64,000 nucleotides of DNA from DATDIC01 sp963764525 (GCA_963764525.1 CAVXTC010000025.1:13544-77543); one strand, 5' to 3'; counted from the stretch's first letter, positions 17,752 through 28,390 are shown. The notes: generated by a model from the sequence alone, not told the origin. Made by a program: numbers and translations.

Positions 17752-17775
17752 GATATACGTACTCTGGCGTATATC
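17752..17775 (+). promoter_or_regulatory. Palindromic operator-like site of the VapBC-like pair
   Basis: GATATACG (17752-17759) and CGTATATC (17768-17775) form a perfect 8-bp inverted repeat around an 8-bp centre, in an AT-rich patch unusual for this DNA and only 8 bp before the antitoxin ATG. AbrB- and RHH-type antitoxins usually repress their own operon from such a site. Confidence 0.6.
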
Positions 17776-17782
17776 CGAAAGG

Positions 17783-18022
17783 ATGGCTGCAGTGCATGTT
17801 TCCAAGTGGGGCAACAGCCTCGCCATCCGGCTGCCCATGTCGGTTGTGGCAGGTCTCGAGCTCAAGGAAGGCGATGAAATAGAGGTGCGCGTGGCCGGGA
17901 CCCGCGTCTTCGAGATAAGCCGCGACCATAGCCGGGAGGACGCCCTGGCGAAGCTGCGGGGCCTGCGCCGGAAGCTGCCCGCCGGGTTCCGGTTCGACCG
18001 CGATGAGGTTCATGACCGCTAG
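17783..18022 (+). CDS. AbrB/MazE-type antitoxin
   Basis: This 79-residue protein has a swapped-hairpin AbrB DNA-binding domain: VSKWGNSLAIRLP followed by LELKEGDEIEVRV is the diagnostic MazE/VapB pattern. The C-terminal half (DALAKLRGLRRKLP) should wrap the toxin. Its stop overlaps the PIN-domain gene by 20 bp. The start may be ATG 17783 or, with better spacing from AAAGGA, GTG 17792. A palindrome immediately upstream is the likely autoregulatory site. Confidence 0.85.
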   Translation: MAAVHVSKWGNSLAIRLPMSVVAGLELKEGDEIEVRVAGTRVFEISRDHSREDALAKLRGLRRKLPAGFRFDRDEVHDR

Positions 18023-18434
18023 GCCGTTCCTCGACACCAATGTTCTGATCTACACGCTGGCCCTGGACGATCCGCGTGCGGAGCGGGCCGAGGCGCTGCT
18101 GTTTGAGGGCGGCGTGGTGGGCGTTCAGGTGCTGAACGAGTTTGCCGCAGTCGCCCGCCGAAAGCTCCAGATGCCGTGGGCGGACGTGATCGACGCGTTG
18201 GCGGCGGTTCGGATGCTGTGCGCGCCACCGGTCGCCGTCACCCTCGAGACGCACGAAAGCGCATTGCGCATCGTCGATCGGTACGGGTTTCGCATTTACG
18301 ACGCGCTGATCATCGCAGCAGCGCTGGCGGCCGGCTGCACGACGCTGCTCAGCGAGGATATGCAGGAGGGGCAGGTGATCGAGGGCAAGCTGACGGTGCG
18401 GAATCCGTTTCGATCGGTTGCAGAAAAAACCTGA
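18003..18434 (+). CDS. PIN-domain toxin (VapC-like ribonuclease)
   Basis: This 143-residue PIN-fold endoribonuclease probably cleaves tRNA or rRNA when free of its antitoxin. Its acidic metal-binding residues can be placed: Asp in FLDTNVLIYT (~10), Glu in VLNEFAAVA (~45), and Asp in RIYDALIIAAAL (~103), with a further Asp in LLSEDMQEG (~122). It overlaps the antitoxin by 20 bp, as expected for a toxin-antitoxin operon. Its last 86 bp are also the antisense end of the convergent esterase gene, so transcription of one could interfere with the other. Confidence 0.87.
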   Translation: MRFMTARPFLDTNVLIYTLALDDPRAERAEALLFEGGVVGVQVLNEFAAVARRKLQMPWADVIDALAAVRMLCAPPVAVTLETHESALRIVDRYGFRIYDALIIAAALAAGCTTLLSEDMQEGQVIEGKLTVRNPFRSVAEKT

Positions 18435-19473
18435 CCATCTCGCGTGAGGCATCCGGTCCGCTTGGGTCGGTGTAAGACCCCTCCGCACTGCCGCCCGACC
18501 AGGCGTGACCCATGCCATGCAGCAGCCAGTGCTCCACCACCGGAATGCCGGCGGTGTTGCGAATGATCTCCCGTTCGTAGTCAATTCCACCCCTTGATCG
18601 GCACCGCAGCAATTCGATCCGTCCTGGTTCCAGGTCGGCGCTGGCGCCGGCAACGATGTCATGTCCGTTACGTGGATGCACCGTCTGGTCCGCATCGCCG
18701 TGAAAGACGATGGTGCGGACCGCCGCCGGACGTCCGTGCGGCTGGCGCCGTTGCTGCTGCCCGCGCATGGCGGCGAGCGCAGACACCAGATCGTCGGCGG
18801 TCCGGTATCCCAAGCCCGAGTGAACGCCGACCGCGGCGTAAAGCTCGGGGTAGGTCGCCGCCATGACGCACGCCATCGCGCCACCGGCGGACAGTCCGGC
18901 AACGAACACGCGTTCGCGGCCGATCTTGAACTCCGCCGCCAACTCTTTCGTCAGGCCGGCGATCGTCGCGGCCTCGGTGCTGCCGCGGCCGCGGTCCTTC
19001 ACATCGAACCAGTTCCAGCACAAGGACGGGTTGGCGGCCGGCGACTGGGCTGGATAGGCGATGATCAGCCCGCGCTCTTCCGCCACTTCGTTCATTCCTG
19101 TACCGATTGCGAAATCGTCGGGGTTCTGGGTGCAGCCATGCAGCATGACGACGAGCCCATTGAGGCTGCCGGGATGGCGGGGAACATATAGCTTGCAGGT
19201 CCTCGTGCCGAACGGCCCGCTGAAGGTTCGGGTCTGGAAACTGGCGCCGTCCGGAACCGGCGGGGTCCTGTGGGAAACCGGTCGCCGCATCGTCTGGGGA
19301 TGCAGCCGTCCCGGGATGCCATGTCGGAGCAGGCTGACGGTTTCGCCAAGCGGGCGCCTGAGGCGCGCGCTTTGCTGTCCGGAAGCGGCGGCCGTGAAAA
19401 TCGACGGCCGGGCCGGCGCGGCGGTGCGAAGACGCAGCGCTTCGCGAAGCGCGCCAAAGTAGTCCGGTTTCAT
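18349..19473 (-). CDS. PHB-depolymerase-family esterase
   Basis: This 374-residue alpha/beta hydrolase is of the type annotated as extracellular short-chain poly(3-hydroxybutyrate) depolymerase or feruloyl esterase. The oxyanion segment is VVMLHGCTQNPDDFA, the nucleophile Ser lies in GLSAGGAMA (~190), the acid is in FHGDADQTVHP (~275), and the His is in HGMGHAWSGG (~335). The N-terminal ~80 residues are low complexity with no obvious signal peptide, so the cell location is unclear. The start follows AAGGA at good spacing. The stop runs 86 bp into the convergent toxin gene. An RHH regulator lies 27 bp upstream in the same direction. Confidence 0.83.
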   Translation of the reverse strand: MKPDYFGALREALRLRTAAPARPSIFTAAASGQQSARLRRPLGETVSLLRHGIPGRLHPQTMRRPVSHRTPPVPDGASFQTRTFSGPFGTRTCKLYVPRHPGSLNGLVVMLHGCTQNPDDFAIGTGMNEVAEERGLIIAYPAQSPAANPSLCWNWFDVKDRGRGSTEAATIAGLTKELAAEFKIGRERVFVAGLSAGGAMACVMAATYPELYAAVGVHSGLGYRTADDLVSALAAMRGQQQRRQPHGRPAAVRTIVFHGDADQTVHPRNGHDIVAGASADLEPGRIELLRCRSRGGIDYEREIIRNTAGIPVVEHWLLHGMGHAWSGGSAEGSYTDPSGPDASREMVRFFLQPIETDSAPSACPRSPAPPAYPR

Positions 19474-19500
19474 AGGAAGGTTCCTTGTCGAAAGTCGGCT

Positions 19501-19971
19501 TCAGCGGATGCGGCCGGCGAGGGCCGCCTTGATTTCGGCGGACGCATGGAGCGCGCCAAGCACGGTGACCAATTCGATCGTTGCGAGGGCGAGCTCAGGG
19601 GTTACGTCCGACCCGATGCTGGTGAGCCCGACCACCTTGATGCGAAGCCTCTCGCCGGCCGCTTTAGCCGCTTCCAGGTCCGCGCGGCTGAAGTGCCGCA
19701 GGCCGAGTTCCAGCGTCTGTCGAATAATCGACTGTTTGACCACATCGGCGTGGCCGGCAAGCTGGTTGCGGATGGCGGTGCGGATGAAGTCCGTTCGGTT
19801 GGAATAAAATCCGTCCCTCACCAGAAGGTCCACATGACCCAGGTCCACGAACCCGAGATTGATGGTGATCTTCTCGGTGTCGGATTCTGTCAGGCTGACG
19901 GCGAGGTTCAGGGGGCATAGGGGATTACCATCTGCATGGATGGTATATGGATGGCCGGATCGCTCTATCAA
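19501..19971 (-). CDS. CopG-like ribbon-helix-helix protein
   Basis: This protein of up to 156 residues has a central segment that reads as an RHH domain: EKITINLGFVDLGHVDLLV (strand plus first helix) and YSNRTDFIRTAIRNQL (second helix). It is followed by a longer helical C-terminal part than plain antitoxins have. The gene lies 27 bp upstream of the esterase gene on the same strand, an arrangement I associate with autoregulated PHB-esterase units. The first ~30 residues from 19971 look unlike the domain, so the true start may be internal. Short ACCATC/GATGGT inverted repeats occur near 19926-19943. Confidence 0.6.
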   Translation of the reverse strand: MIERSGHPYTIHADGNPLCPLNLAVSLTESDTEKITINLGFVDLGHVDLLVRDGFYSNRTDFIRTAIRNQLAGHADVVKQSIIRQTLELGLRHFSRADLEAAKAAGERLRIKVVGLTSIGSDVTPELALATIELVTVLGALHASAEIKAALAGRIR

Positions 19972-20092
19972 GATGCCTGGCGCGACCTTGGCCCCGGGGC
20001 GCCTGCTGCTGGTGGTGGCAGAGAACGCAGGCGTGATAGAATAGCGCCGCGGCTATGCCCTCGAGACAAAAGCAAAAGAAAGAGCGTACGAA

Positions 20093-21147
20093 TTGGTAAG
20101 CTATCCAAAATACTCAACGACCGTTGTCGGGGCGCACAGCGTGCCCGATTGGTTCGAGGCGTTGGATCGGTTGGTTGCGGTCGGGCAATTGTCGATGGCG
20201 TCCATGGCGGATGCTCAGGTCCCGCGCCGGTCAGGCGGCGGATCCTGGACCAGGAGGTCGCCGGAATCGATGTGATCACCGGGGGGGAGATGAACCGGCG
20301 CACACACAACCGGCATTCCCCGCCGAACGCGATGTTGAACTTCTTCTGGCAGAAAATTCCGGCATTCCAGGGGATCACCCGGCCGCGGCCGATCACCCAA
20401 CACGACCCCGATGTCTTTCATCCCGCTGCGACGTGCCGTACCCGGATCGGCGATAGCATCGACCTTGGGCTTGTCGATGAGTTCCGGATGGTGTCTGCGA
20501 TGAGTCGCCGACCGGTCAAGATCACCATGACCGGTCCGCATACGCTGGCGAAAGTCGCTTACGACGAGTACTACGGTGACTTGAAGAAGATGATGCTAGA
20601 CCTCGGCAAACTGCTGAACCACAACCTCACCATGCTGGCTGCGGCCGGGTGCAAGAACATCCAGATCGACGAGCCGTTTTTTACGGTGTCCGATGAAAAT
20701 GAGGTTGATGACGCCGTGGAGGCGATCAACCTGGCGACCGATGGTTTGCCGCCGGACGTTCACGTGTCGGTCCATGTTTGCCAGGGCAACTATGCCGTCG
20801 GCAAGGAGTATGACGGCCAGATCGGCCATCGGTATTTCGACCACGGCCGGTACAAGGCCGACAAGATCTGCCGGATAGAATGCTCGTCCCTGCTCATCGA
20901 GCACGATATGACTTACCACTACGAAGGTCTGCTCGGCAACAAGCAGCTCGGCGTTGGAGCTGTCGATGTTCAGGACCCGAAGATCGAGACCGGCGAAACC
21001 GTTGCGGAGCGTATCCGGGCGTATCGCTGGCTACCCCCGGAACAGACGATTGTCACCAGTTCCTGCGGTTTCAACCACCTTCCCCGGCGGACGGCCTTCG
21101 GCAAGCTCATTGCCATGGCCGAGGCCAAGCGCATTCTGGTCGGCTGA
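20093..21147 (+). CDS. MetE C-terminal-like (cobalamin-independent methionine synthase II) protein, frameshifted here
   Basis: This roughly 350-residue protein resembles the catalytic half of MetE, which moves a methyl group to a thiol through a zinc centre. The probable start is TTG 20093 (SYPKYSTTVVGAHSVPDWF). The frame breaks near 20216-20224, where one base seems missing, and continues with ILDQEVAGIDVITGGEMNR. Zinc-site residues appear as the His of VHVSVHVCQGN with its Cys, Glu in IECSSLLIEHD, and the late Cys in VTSSCGFNHLP. Such stand-alone forms act in methionine or methylated-thiol metabolism; the methyl donor is not known. Confidence 0.78.
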
Positions 21148-21162
21148 CCGAGGCAGTTGGCG

Positions 21163-22890
<1,728 letters not shown>

Positions 22891-22899
22891 TCTACCCTG

Positions 22900-24099
22900 T
22901 CAGTGCGAAGCGGTGCGCATCACCTTCAGGCCGTGTTCCAGATCGGCGATCAGGTCGGCCGGATCCTCCAGTCCGATATGCAGCCGCACCAGCGGTCCCT
23001 CGAACCGTCCCGACCCGGCCGTTCGGGTGACGAAGCCCGTCGTCGGCAACGCGAGGCTTTCATAGCCGCCCCAGGACGCGCCGATGCCGAACAGCTCCAG
23101 CGCCTCGGCAAAGGCGTGCGTCGATTCGACGCTGAATTCCGGCTTGAACTCCACGCCGAACAGGCTGCAGGCGCCGGTGAAGTCGCGCTTCCACAGCTCG
23201 TGCCCCGGCGCGCCGGGCAGCGCCGGATGCAGCACCTGCTTCACCTCGGGCCGGCCGCGCAGCCAGTGCGCCACCTGGATCCCGGCCTCCATCTGCGCCG
23301 CCAGCCGCACCCCCAGCGTGCGCACGCCGCGCAGGCACAGCCAGCAATCGTCCGGGCTCGCGTACTGGCCGAGCGCGCTGGACTGTGCCGCGCAGCCGTT
23401 CCCAATCGGCATCGGAATTCACCGTGATGCTGCCGAGCAGCAGGTCCGAATGGCCGCCCGGATACTTGGTCAGCGCCTGGATCGATACATCGACGCCGTG
23501 CGTGAACGGCTGGAAGAAATGGATGCCCCAGGTGTTGTCCATCAGCACCTTCGCCCCGCGCGCGTGGGCAACACGGGCCAGCGCCGGAATGTCCTGAACC
23601 TCGAACGTGTGGCTGCCGGGGCTTTCGGTGTACAGCACCGTGGTGTTGGGGCGCATCAGCTCGGTGATACCGTCCGCATCGATCTCCGGATCATAGAAGG
23701 TGGTCTCGATGCCGAAGCGCGGCAGCGTCTTTTCGGCAAAGTTGCGCGCCGGGCCATAGACGCTGTCCGGCATCAGGCAGTGCTCGCCGGCGCTCAGGAA
23801 TGCGAGCAGCGGGACGGTGACCGCCGCCAGGCCGGAACCGACGATCTGGCATCGCGTGCCGCCCTCGATCCCGGCGATCGCGTTTTCCAGCGCCCAATGG
23901 GTTTCGCTGCCGCCGAGCCCATAGGTCAGCGCCTGCTCCCTGCGCTTGGCAGGCGGTCGCTCGCGCGGTCCGCCATGGTCGGATACAGCACGGTAGAGCC
24001 GCGCAGCAGCGGCGGGTTGACGAAGCCGTGCACCCGCTTGCCGGCGCGTCCGACATGCGACAGTTTCGTCCGGAACCCAAGCTTCGCCTTGTCGGCCAT
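22900..24099 (-). CDS. metC: Cystathionine beta-lyase MetC (two frame breaks here)
   Basis: This PLP enzyme of about 395 residues cleaves cystathionine to homocysteine, pyruvate and ammonia. From ATG 24099 it reads AKLGFRTKLSHVGR and FVNPPLLRGSTVLYPT. A base is lost near 23950; after that come LTYGLGGSETHWALE, VGSGLAAVT, the PLP aspartate/lysine regions (LMDNTWG, ALTKYPGGHSD) and GSITV. A second break near 23380 precedes QYASPDDCWLCLRGVRTL and the complete C-terminus. All catalytic landmarks survive, so sequence error is likely. The start lies 3 bp after the sseA stop, in a minus-strand run with alaX and nudF. Confidence 0.85.
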
Positions 24100-24101
24100 G
24101 T

Positions 24102-24942
24102 TCAGTTCGTCTCCAGAGGTGTGTCGCGGCGGCCGCCCCATTCGGTCCAGGACCCGTCATAAACCGCGCCCTCCGGCAGGCCGGCGAGGCGCAGCCCCAA
24201 GGTCAGGATGCAGGCGGTCACGCCGCTGCCGCAGCTTGTCACCACCGGGCGTGTCGCGTCGGCGCCGGCTTGCGCGAAGCGCGCCCGCAAGGCTGCGGGA
24301 TCGCGGAACGTACCGTCTGGCGTTGAGCAACTCGGTGTAGGGCAGGCTGCGCGAGCCGGGGATATGGCCGCTGCGCATGCCGGCGCGCGGTTCCGGGATG
24401 GCGCCGGTGAAACGGCCGGCGGCGCGCGCATCCAGGACCAACTCGCCGCGGCCTTCGAGGTTGCGCAGCACGTCGCCGATGCCGCGCAGCCGGGCGGCGC
24501 GAAAATCCGGGCGGAACACGGTGGGACGGGCCACCGCCGGCGGCCCGACTTCGACGCGACGCCCTTCGCCGCGCCATTTCGGCAGTCCGCCATCCAGCAC
24601 CGCGGCGCGGTCGTGGCCGTACAGGCCCATCAGCCACCAGCCGCGCGCCGCCGAGGCCAACCCCTTCTGGTCGTAGAACACCACGCGCGACGCATTGGCG
24701 ACGCCCATCGCTCCCATCAGTTTGGCGAAGCGTCCGGGGGTCGGGACCATGTGCGGAAGATCGGTGTCGCGGTCCGCCACTTCGTCGATATCGAAATAGC
24801 GGGCGCCGGGGATGTGGGCGGCCAGGAACTCCGCCCTTCCGTCCTTCGCCTCGGTGGGCAGGTATTTGGTTGCATCGAACACGACAAGGTCTGGCTTGCC
24901 GAGTTCGCCGGAAAGCCAGTCGGTGCTGACCAGTGGATCCAT
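24102..24942 (-). CDS. sseA: 3-mercaptopyruvate/thiosulfate sulfurtransferase (frameshifted here)
   Basis: This is a two-domain rhodanese of about 280 residues. The N-terminal structural domain carries HIPGARYFDIDEVAD; the C-terminal domain has SGHIPGSRSLPYTELLN and the active loop SCGSGVTACIL. The CGSGVTA loop is the mercaptopyruvate sulfurtransferase type, which moves sulfur from 3-mercaptopyruvate (from cysteine) to thiols or cyanide. The frame breaks near 24320, just after TELLN, with one surplus base before PDGTFRDP. The start has AGGAG at good spacing. It sits between alaX and metC, all linked to cysteine or alanine chemistry. Confidence 0.87.
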
Positions 24943-24952
24943 GGCGGCTCTC

Positions 24953-25669
24953 CTATTCGGCCGGCACGAGAATGATTCGCCGGTTCTGCTTGCCCTTACT
25001 TTCCATCTTCGCCACGCGGACCAGGCCGATTTCGCCGGTACGGGCAACGTGCGTGCCGCCGCAGGGCTGCAGATCGACCGGCGGATCATCGGCACCGATG
25101 CGGACCAGCCGCACTCGTCCGGTGCCACGCGGGGGCTTTACCGACAGCGTGCGGACCAGGCCCGGATCGGTGTCCAGCACGGCTTCGTCCACCCATTCCG
25201 TGGTCACCGGATGGTCGGCTTCGATCAGTGCGTTGATACCCGCCTCAATGGTTTCCTTGGCCGGCGGATCAGGGAGGTCGAAATCCAGCCGCGAGCGGTC
25301 CAGGCCGATCGAGCCTCCGGTGACCGCGGCGCCGCGCAGCAGGCTGCACAGCAAATGCAACGATGTGTGCGCGCGCATCAGCCGGAAACGCCGCGCTGCG
25401 TCGATCTGCATCTCTACCGTGGCGCCGACCGGGGGCAACGTAGCGTCCGCGGCGGGAACGTGCAGGATGGCATCGCCTTCGCCCTTGATCGTGTCGGCGA
25501 TCGCGGTCTCGTTGCCATTCCAACGCAGCGTTCCGACATCGCCGGGCTGGCCGCCGGAGCGGGCGTAGAACACGGTGCGATCCAGCACGACGCCTTCCGG
25601 CGCGCTTGCCAGCACGGTGGCGGCGGCCGAGCTTAGCCGCGAATCATCCAGGAACAGCCGTTCGGTCAT
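24953..25669 (-). CDS. Alanyl-tRNA editing protein (AlaX type)
   Basis: This 238-residue stand-alone editing domain is related to the second half of AlaRS. It hydrolyses Ser-tRNA(Ala), or Gly-tRNA(Ala), in trans. The zinc ligands are visible as HTSLH (~100) and CGGTHVARTGE (~195-205), separated as in the family. The start ATG 25669 overlaps the nudF stop (ATGA), so the two are coupled; long open sequence upstream in this frame is ignored. The stop is 11 bp before the sseA start. The protein has the AlaX-M length. Confidence 0.87.
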   Translation of the reverse strand: MTERLFLDDSRLSSAAATVLASAPEGVVLDRTVFYARSGGQPGDVGTLRWNGNETAIADTIKGEGDAILHVPAADATLPPVGATVEMQIDAARRFRLMRAHTSLHLLCSLLRGAAVTGGSIGLDRSRLDFDLPDPPAKETIEAGINALIEADHPVTTEWVDEAVLDTDPGLVRTLSVKPPRGTGRVRLVRIGADDPPVDLQPCGGTHVARTGEIGLVRVAKMESKGKQNRRIILVPAE

Positions 25670-26304
25670 GCCTGCATCCATTCCGAGCGCAACGCCTCGC
25701 GCCGCGCATTGAGCCACAGCAGCGCGATCGCTGCGACCGAATTGGGTATCCTGCCGCCCAGGGCGGCGTCGATAGCGGCTGCCGCAGGCCAGACGCGCAC
25801 GCGGATATCCTCGTGCTCGGCGGCCAATCCAGTGAGCCCGGCGATGCCATCCGGCCCGGTCTCCGGCGCGCGCACGCGGCCGGCGAACAGCGCGCACAAT
25901 TCGTCGGAGCCACCGGCGGTCAGCAGGAAATTGCCGATGGGTTCCAAGCGATCCGGGGCGAGGCCGATTTCCTCGTGCGCTTCGCGGCTGATCGTCTGCT
26001 CGGGGGTTTCATTGCCGTCGCAGAGCCCGGCCGGCACCTCGACCAGCAACGGATCTATGCCGGCGGCAAGCGCCGGCAGCCGAAATTGTTCGATCAGCAC
26101 CACGGCGTCGCGGATGGGGTCGTAGGGCAGCACGGCGGCGGCGCGGCCGCGGCGCCACAGTTCCCATGTCCGCGGGCCGGACATCGTGCCGTCGTGGCGG
26201 CGATGGCGGAACCGGACGACATCAAGGGGGAACCGGCCGTCCCAGACGCGCTGGTCGGCCTCGATCCGAACATCGGGGTGGGAGGGCAGCGGAGGGGTGG
26301 GCAT
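25666..26304 (-). CDS. nudF: NUDIX hydrolase, ADP-ribose pyrophosphatase type
   Basis: This 212-residue protein carries a complete Nudix box (Gx5Ex7REUxEExGU): the Gly of AGLCDGNETP begins it and REAHEEIGL closes it (~95-117). The extended N-terminal part with WELWRRGRAAAVLPYDP and the VVLIEQFR strand are typical of ADP-ribose diphosphatases, which split ADP-ribose into AMP and ribose 5-phosphate. It is the first gene of the nudF-alaX-sseA-metC run. Upstream lies the remnant of the DUF433/DUF5615 pair. Confidence 0.85.
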   Translation of the reverse strand: MPTPPLPSHPDVRIEADQRVWDGRFPLDVVRFRHRRHDGTMSGPRTWELWRRGRAAAVLPYDPIRDAVVLIEQFRLPALAAGIDPLLVEVPAGLCDGNETPEQTISREAHEEIGLAPDRLEPIGNFLLTAGGSDELCALFAGRVRAPETGPDGIAGLTGLAAEHEDIRVRVWPAAAAIDAALGGRIPNSVAAIALLWLNARREALRSEWMQA

Positions 26305-26357
26305 GGGGGCAGCATAGAGGGGCGGGGGGCATCCGGCCAGCCGCGGCGGGCAGTGCG

Positions 26358-26441
26358 GCCGCGCCGGGCGGTCGTGACGTTGTGACCTACGATGTCCCGT
26401 GCCAGACGCCAGTCAATGCATTCGTCGAGAAGAACCTTCAC
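26358..26441 (-). pseudogene. Truncated DUF5615 (PIN-like) toxin remnant
   Basis: Beginning at a GTG that overlaps the stop of the DUF433 gene, about 27 residues (MKVLLDECIDWRLARDIVGH and VTTARR) match the N-terminus of DUF5615 proteins, including the first acidic residue of this PIN-like fold. The remaining ~85 residues of the family are absent and the following sequence is unrelated low-complexity DNA running up to nudF. The gene therefore looks deleted rather than merely frameshifted. Confidence 0.55.
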
Positions 26442-26647
26442 GCCGCTTCGATTATTCGGTCCTTCGCTTCCTCCAGGAAAGCGATAAGATGCTCTCGCGT
26501 CACAGAGGGAAACCCTTCAAGAAAATCATCGATTGATTCGCCCGCCTCGAGGTAATCGAGCAGGGTCTGCACGGGAACTCTTGTCCCGTGGAACACAACG
26601 GCGCCCCCCATCACGTCTGGGCCACGCGAGACAATAGGTTGCTTCAT
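26438..26647 (-). CDS. DUF433 protein, putative antitoxin of a DUF433/DUF5615 pair
   Basis: This 69-residue protein with GTRVPVQTLLDYLEAGESID followed by FLEGFPSVTREHLIAFLEEA is the classic DUF433 helix-turn-helix pattern. These proteins often precede a DUF5615 PIN-like partner with an overlapping start, as here (GTGA at 26438-26441). The antitoxin-like gene is whole while its partner is reduced to ~27 codons, so it may now be an orphan. Confidence 0.75.
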   Translation of the reverse strand: MKQPIVSRGPDVMGGAVVFHGTRVPVQTLLDYLEAGESIDDFLEGFPSVTREHLIAFLEEAKDRIIEAA

Positions 26648-26863
26648 GGCAGCAGACTACGCCGCAACCGGCTCGACCCGCAACAATTGACCTGCCAGCG
26701 GGACCTGAGGCGGGGACGTGAGGCGGCTCGCGCGGGCGACAGCGGGAGGTCGTCGGCAACGGCGGAGAGCGCGACGCAGGAACGGAGGTCCCGTTTGCGA
26801 GGGAGATGGCGTCGGCCCAGGCGCCAGCGCGTCGAGATTTATTTGCCAATTCAGGCCGTGCGA

Positions 26864-26940
26864 TGGCGCGCCCGGGAAGATTCGAACTCCCAACCCCCAG
26901 ATCCGTAGTCTGGTGCTCTATCCAATTGAGCTACGGGCGC
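26864..26940 (-). tRNA. tRNA-Arg (anticodon ACG)
   Basis: On the minus strand a full cloverleaf can be folded: acceptor GCGCCCG paired with CGGGCGC, D-arm GCTC..GAGC, anticodon arm CCAGA-CTACGGA-TCTGG giving ACG, T-arm with TTCGAAT, then discriminator G and an encoded CCA. The first anticodon base A is normally converted to inosine by TadA, so that CGU, CGC and CGA are read. It lies 170 bp before a convergently oriented transporter gene. Confidence 0.95.
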
Positions 26941-27109
26941 GAAGCGCGCGATGTAGCGGAAGCGCCGGGCAGGGGCAAGGCCCGGGGGCTTGTCGGCGGC
27001 ACGATTGTTGGCTGGACGGGGCTGGCTTGAGGCGATGTGGGAAAGCAGGCCAGACTTGCCCCCAGACCCCCGGCCTGCCGGCCGAGGGGAGCAGCAGGAA
27101 GGGAGGAGC

Positions 27110-28324
27110 ATGGCGATGATCAGCAGACGGATGGCCCTGACCGGCGGCCTGGTTGCAACGGTTGCTATCACAGGCAGATCTCGCGCCGCCACGCCGGGGG
27201 TGACGGCGACCGAGATCAAGATCGGCAACACGATGCCCTATAGCGGCCCGGCCTCGGCCTATTCGAGCGTCGGCAAGGCCGACGTCGGATTCTTCAAATG
27301 GGTCAACGACCAGGGCGGCGTCGCCGGCCACAAGATAAATTTCCTTTCCTACGATGATGGTTACAGCCCGCCGAAGACGGTCGAGCAGGTGCGCCGCCTG
27401 GTGGAGGAGGACAAGGTCGATTTCCTGTTCCACACGCTCGGCACGCCGACCAACTCGGCGATCGAGCGGTATTGCAACCAGCACAAGGTGCCGCAGCTTT
27501 TCGTGGCCACCGGCGCCGATAAATGGGGCGACTACAAGAAGTATCCGTGGACCATCGGCTGGCAGCCGAGCTATCGGACCGAGGCGCAGATCTACACCAA
27601 GTACATGCTGAAGGAGAAGCCCAACGCCAAGCTGGGGATCCTTTACCAGAACGACGATTTCGGCAAGGACTACCCGGTCGGCGTCAAGGACGTGCTCGGC
27701 AAGGATTGGGACAAGTACGTGGTGAAGTCGATCACCTATGAAGTGACCGATGCAACGGTCGATTCCCAGATCTCGGAGCTGCAATCGTCCGGCGCCGATG
27801 TGCTGCTGGTGGTCGCGACGCCGAAATTCGCCGCTCAGGCGATCCGCAAGGTTCACGACCTGAACTGGAAGCCGCTGTTCTTCATGACCAACGTGGCGAT
27901 CTCGGTCGGCGCGGTGATGCGGCCGGCCGGGCCGGAGAATTCGATCGGCATGCTGAGCACGCTGTATCTGAAGGATCCGGCCGACCCGGCCTGGGACAAC
28001 GATCCCGGGATGAAGGGGTTCAAGGAGTTCATGGCGAAATACGTGCCGGGCGGCGACATCACCGACGGCGGCTACATCGCCGGCTATGGCGTAAGCTACT
28101 CGATGTGGAAGGTGCTGGAGCAGTGCAACGGCGACTTCTCGCGTGAGAACGTGATGAAGCAGGCGACAAACATCAAGGACATGGACGTGCCGGTGCTGCT
28201 GCCGGGGATCAAGCTGAATACCAGCCCGACCAACTACCACCCGATCCGGGCGATGCAGCTTTGTCGTTGGGACGGCAAGAGCTGGGTGCGCTTCGGCGAT
28301 GTGATCGAGGGAGCGCAGACCTGA
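27110..28324 (+). CDS. Branched-chain amino acid-type ABC transporter substrate-binding protein
   Basis: This periplasmic binding protein of about 404 residues is of the LivK / Peripla_BP_6 class. The N-terminus carries a twin-arginine-like signal (ISRRMALTGGL, then ITGRSRA as the cleavage region). The mature part starts VTATEIKIGNTMPYSGPASAY, typical of the family, and continues with the two-lobe pattern (LVEEDKVDFLFHTLGTPTN; LLVVATPKFAAQAIRK). A ribosome site GGGAGG sits so close to ATG 27110 that ATG 27116 may be the real start. No permease or ATPase genes are adjacent, so the ligand and partners are unknown. Confidence 0.88.
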   Translation: MAMISRRMALTGGLVATVAITGRSRAATPGVTATEIKIGNTMPYSGPASAYSSVGKADVGFFKWVNDQGGVAGHKINFLSYDDGYSPPKTVEQVRRLVEEDKVDFLFHTLGTPTNSAIERYCNQHKVPQLFVATGADKWGDYKKYPWTIGWQPSYRTEAQIYTKYMLKEKPNAKLGILYQNDDFGKDYPVGVKDVLGKDWDKYVVKSITYEVTDATVDSQISELQSSGADVLLVVATPKFAAQAIRKVHDLNWKPLFFMTNVAISVGAVMRPAGPENSIGMLSTLYLKDPADPAWDNDPGMKGFKEFMAKYVPGGDITDGGYIAGYGVSYSMWKVLEQCNGDFSRENVMKQATNIKDMDVPVLLPGIKLNTSPTNYHPIRAMQLCRWDGKSWVRFGDVIEGAQT

Positions 28325-28365
28325 AAGTCGCCGTCGCGGGCGGTGGAAAGCAGATTGGGGAAAAC

Positions 28366-28390
28366 GCCTCTCCCGCGCCGCGGGAGCGGC
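28366..28390. repeat. Lone palindromic repeat hairpin
   Basis: GCCTCTCCCGCG and CGCGGGAGCGGC pair with a single G:C-rich loop. It matches the hairpin arm of the composite element at 3968-4083 and lies between the binding-protein gene and the enoyl-CoA hydratase gene, where it could act as a terminator. Confidence 0.5.
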
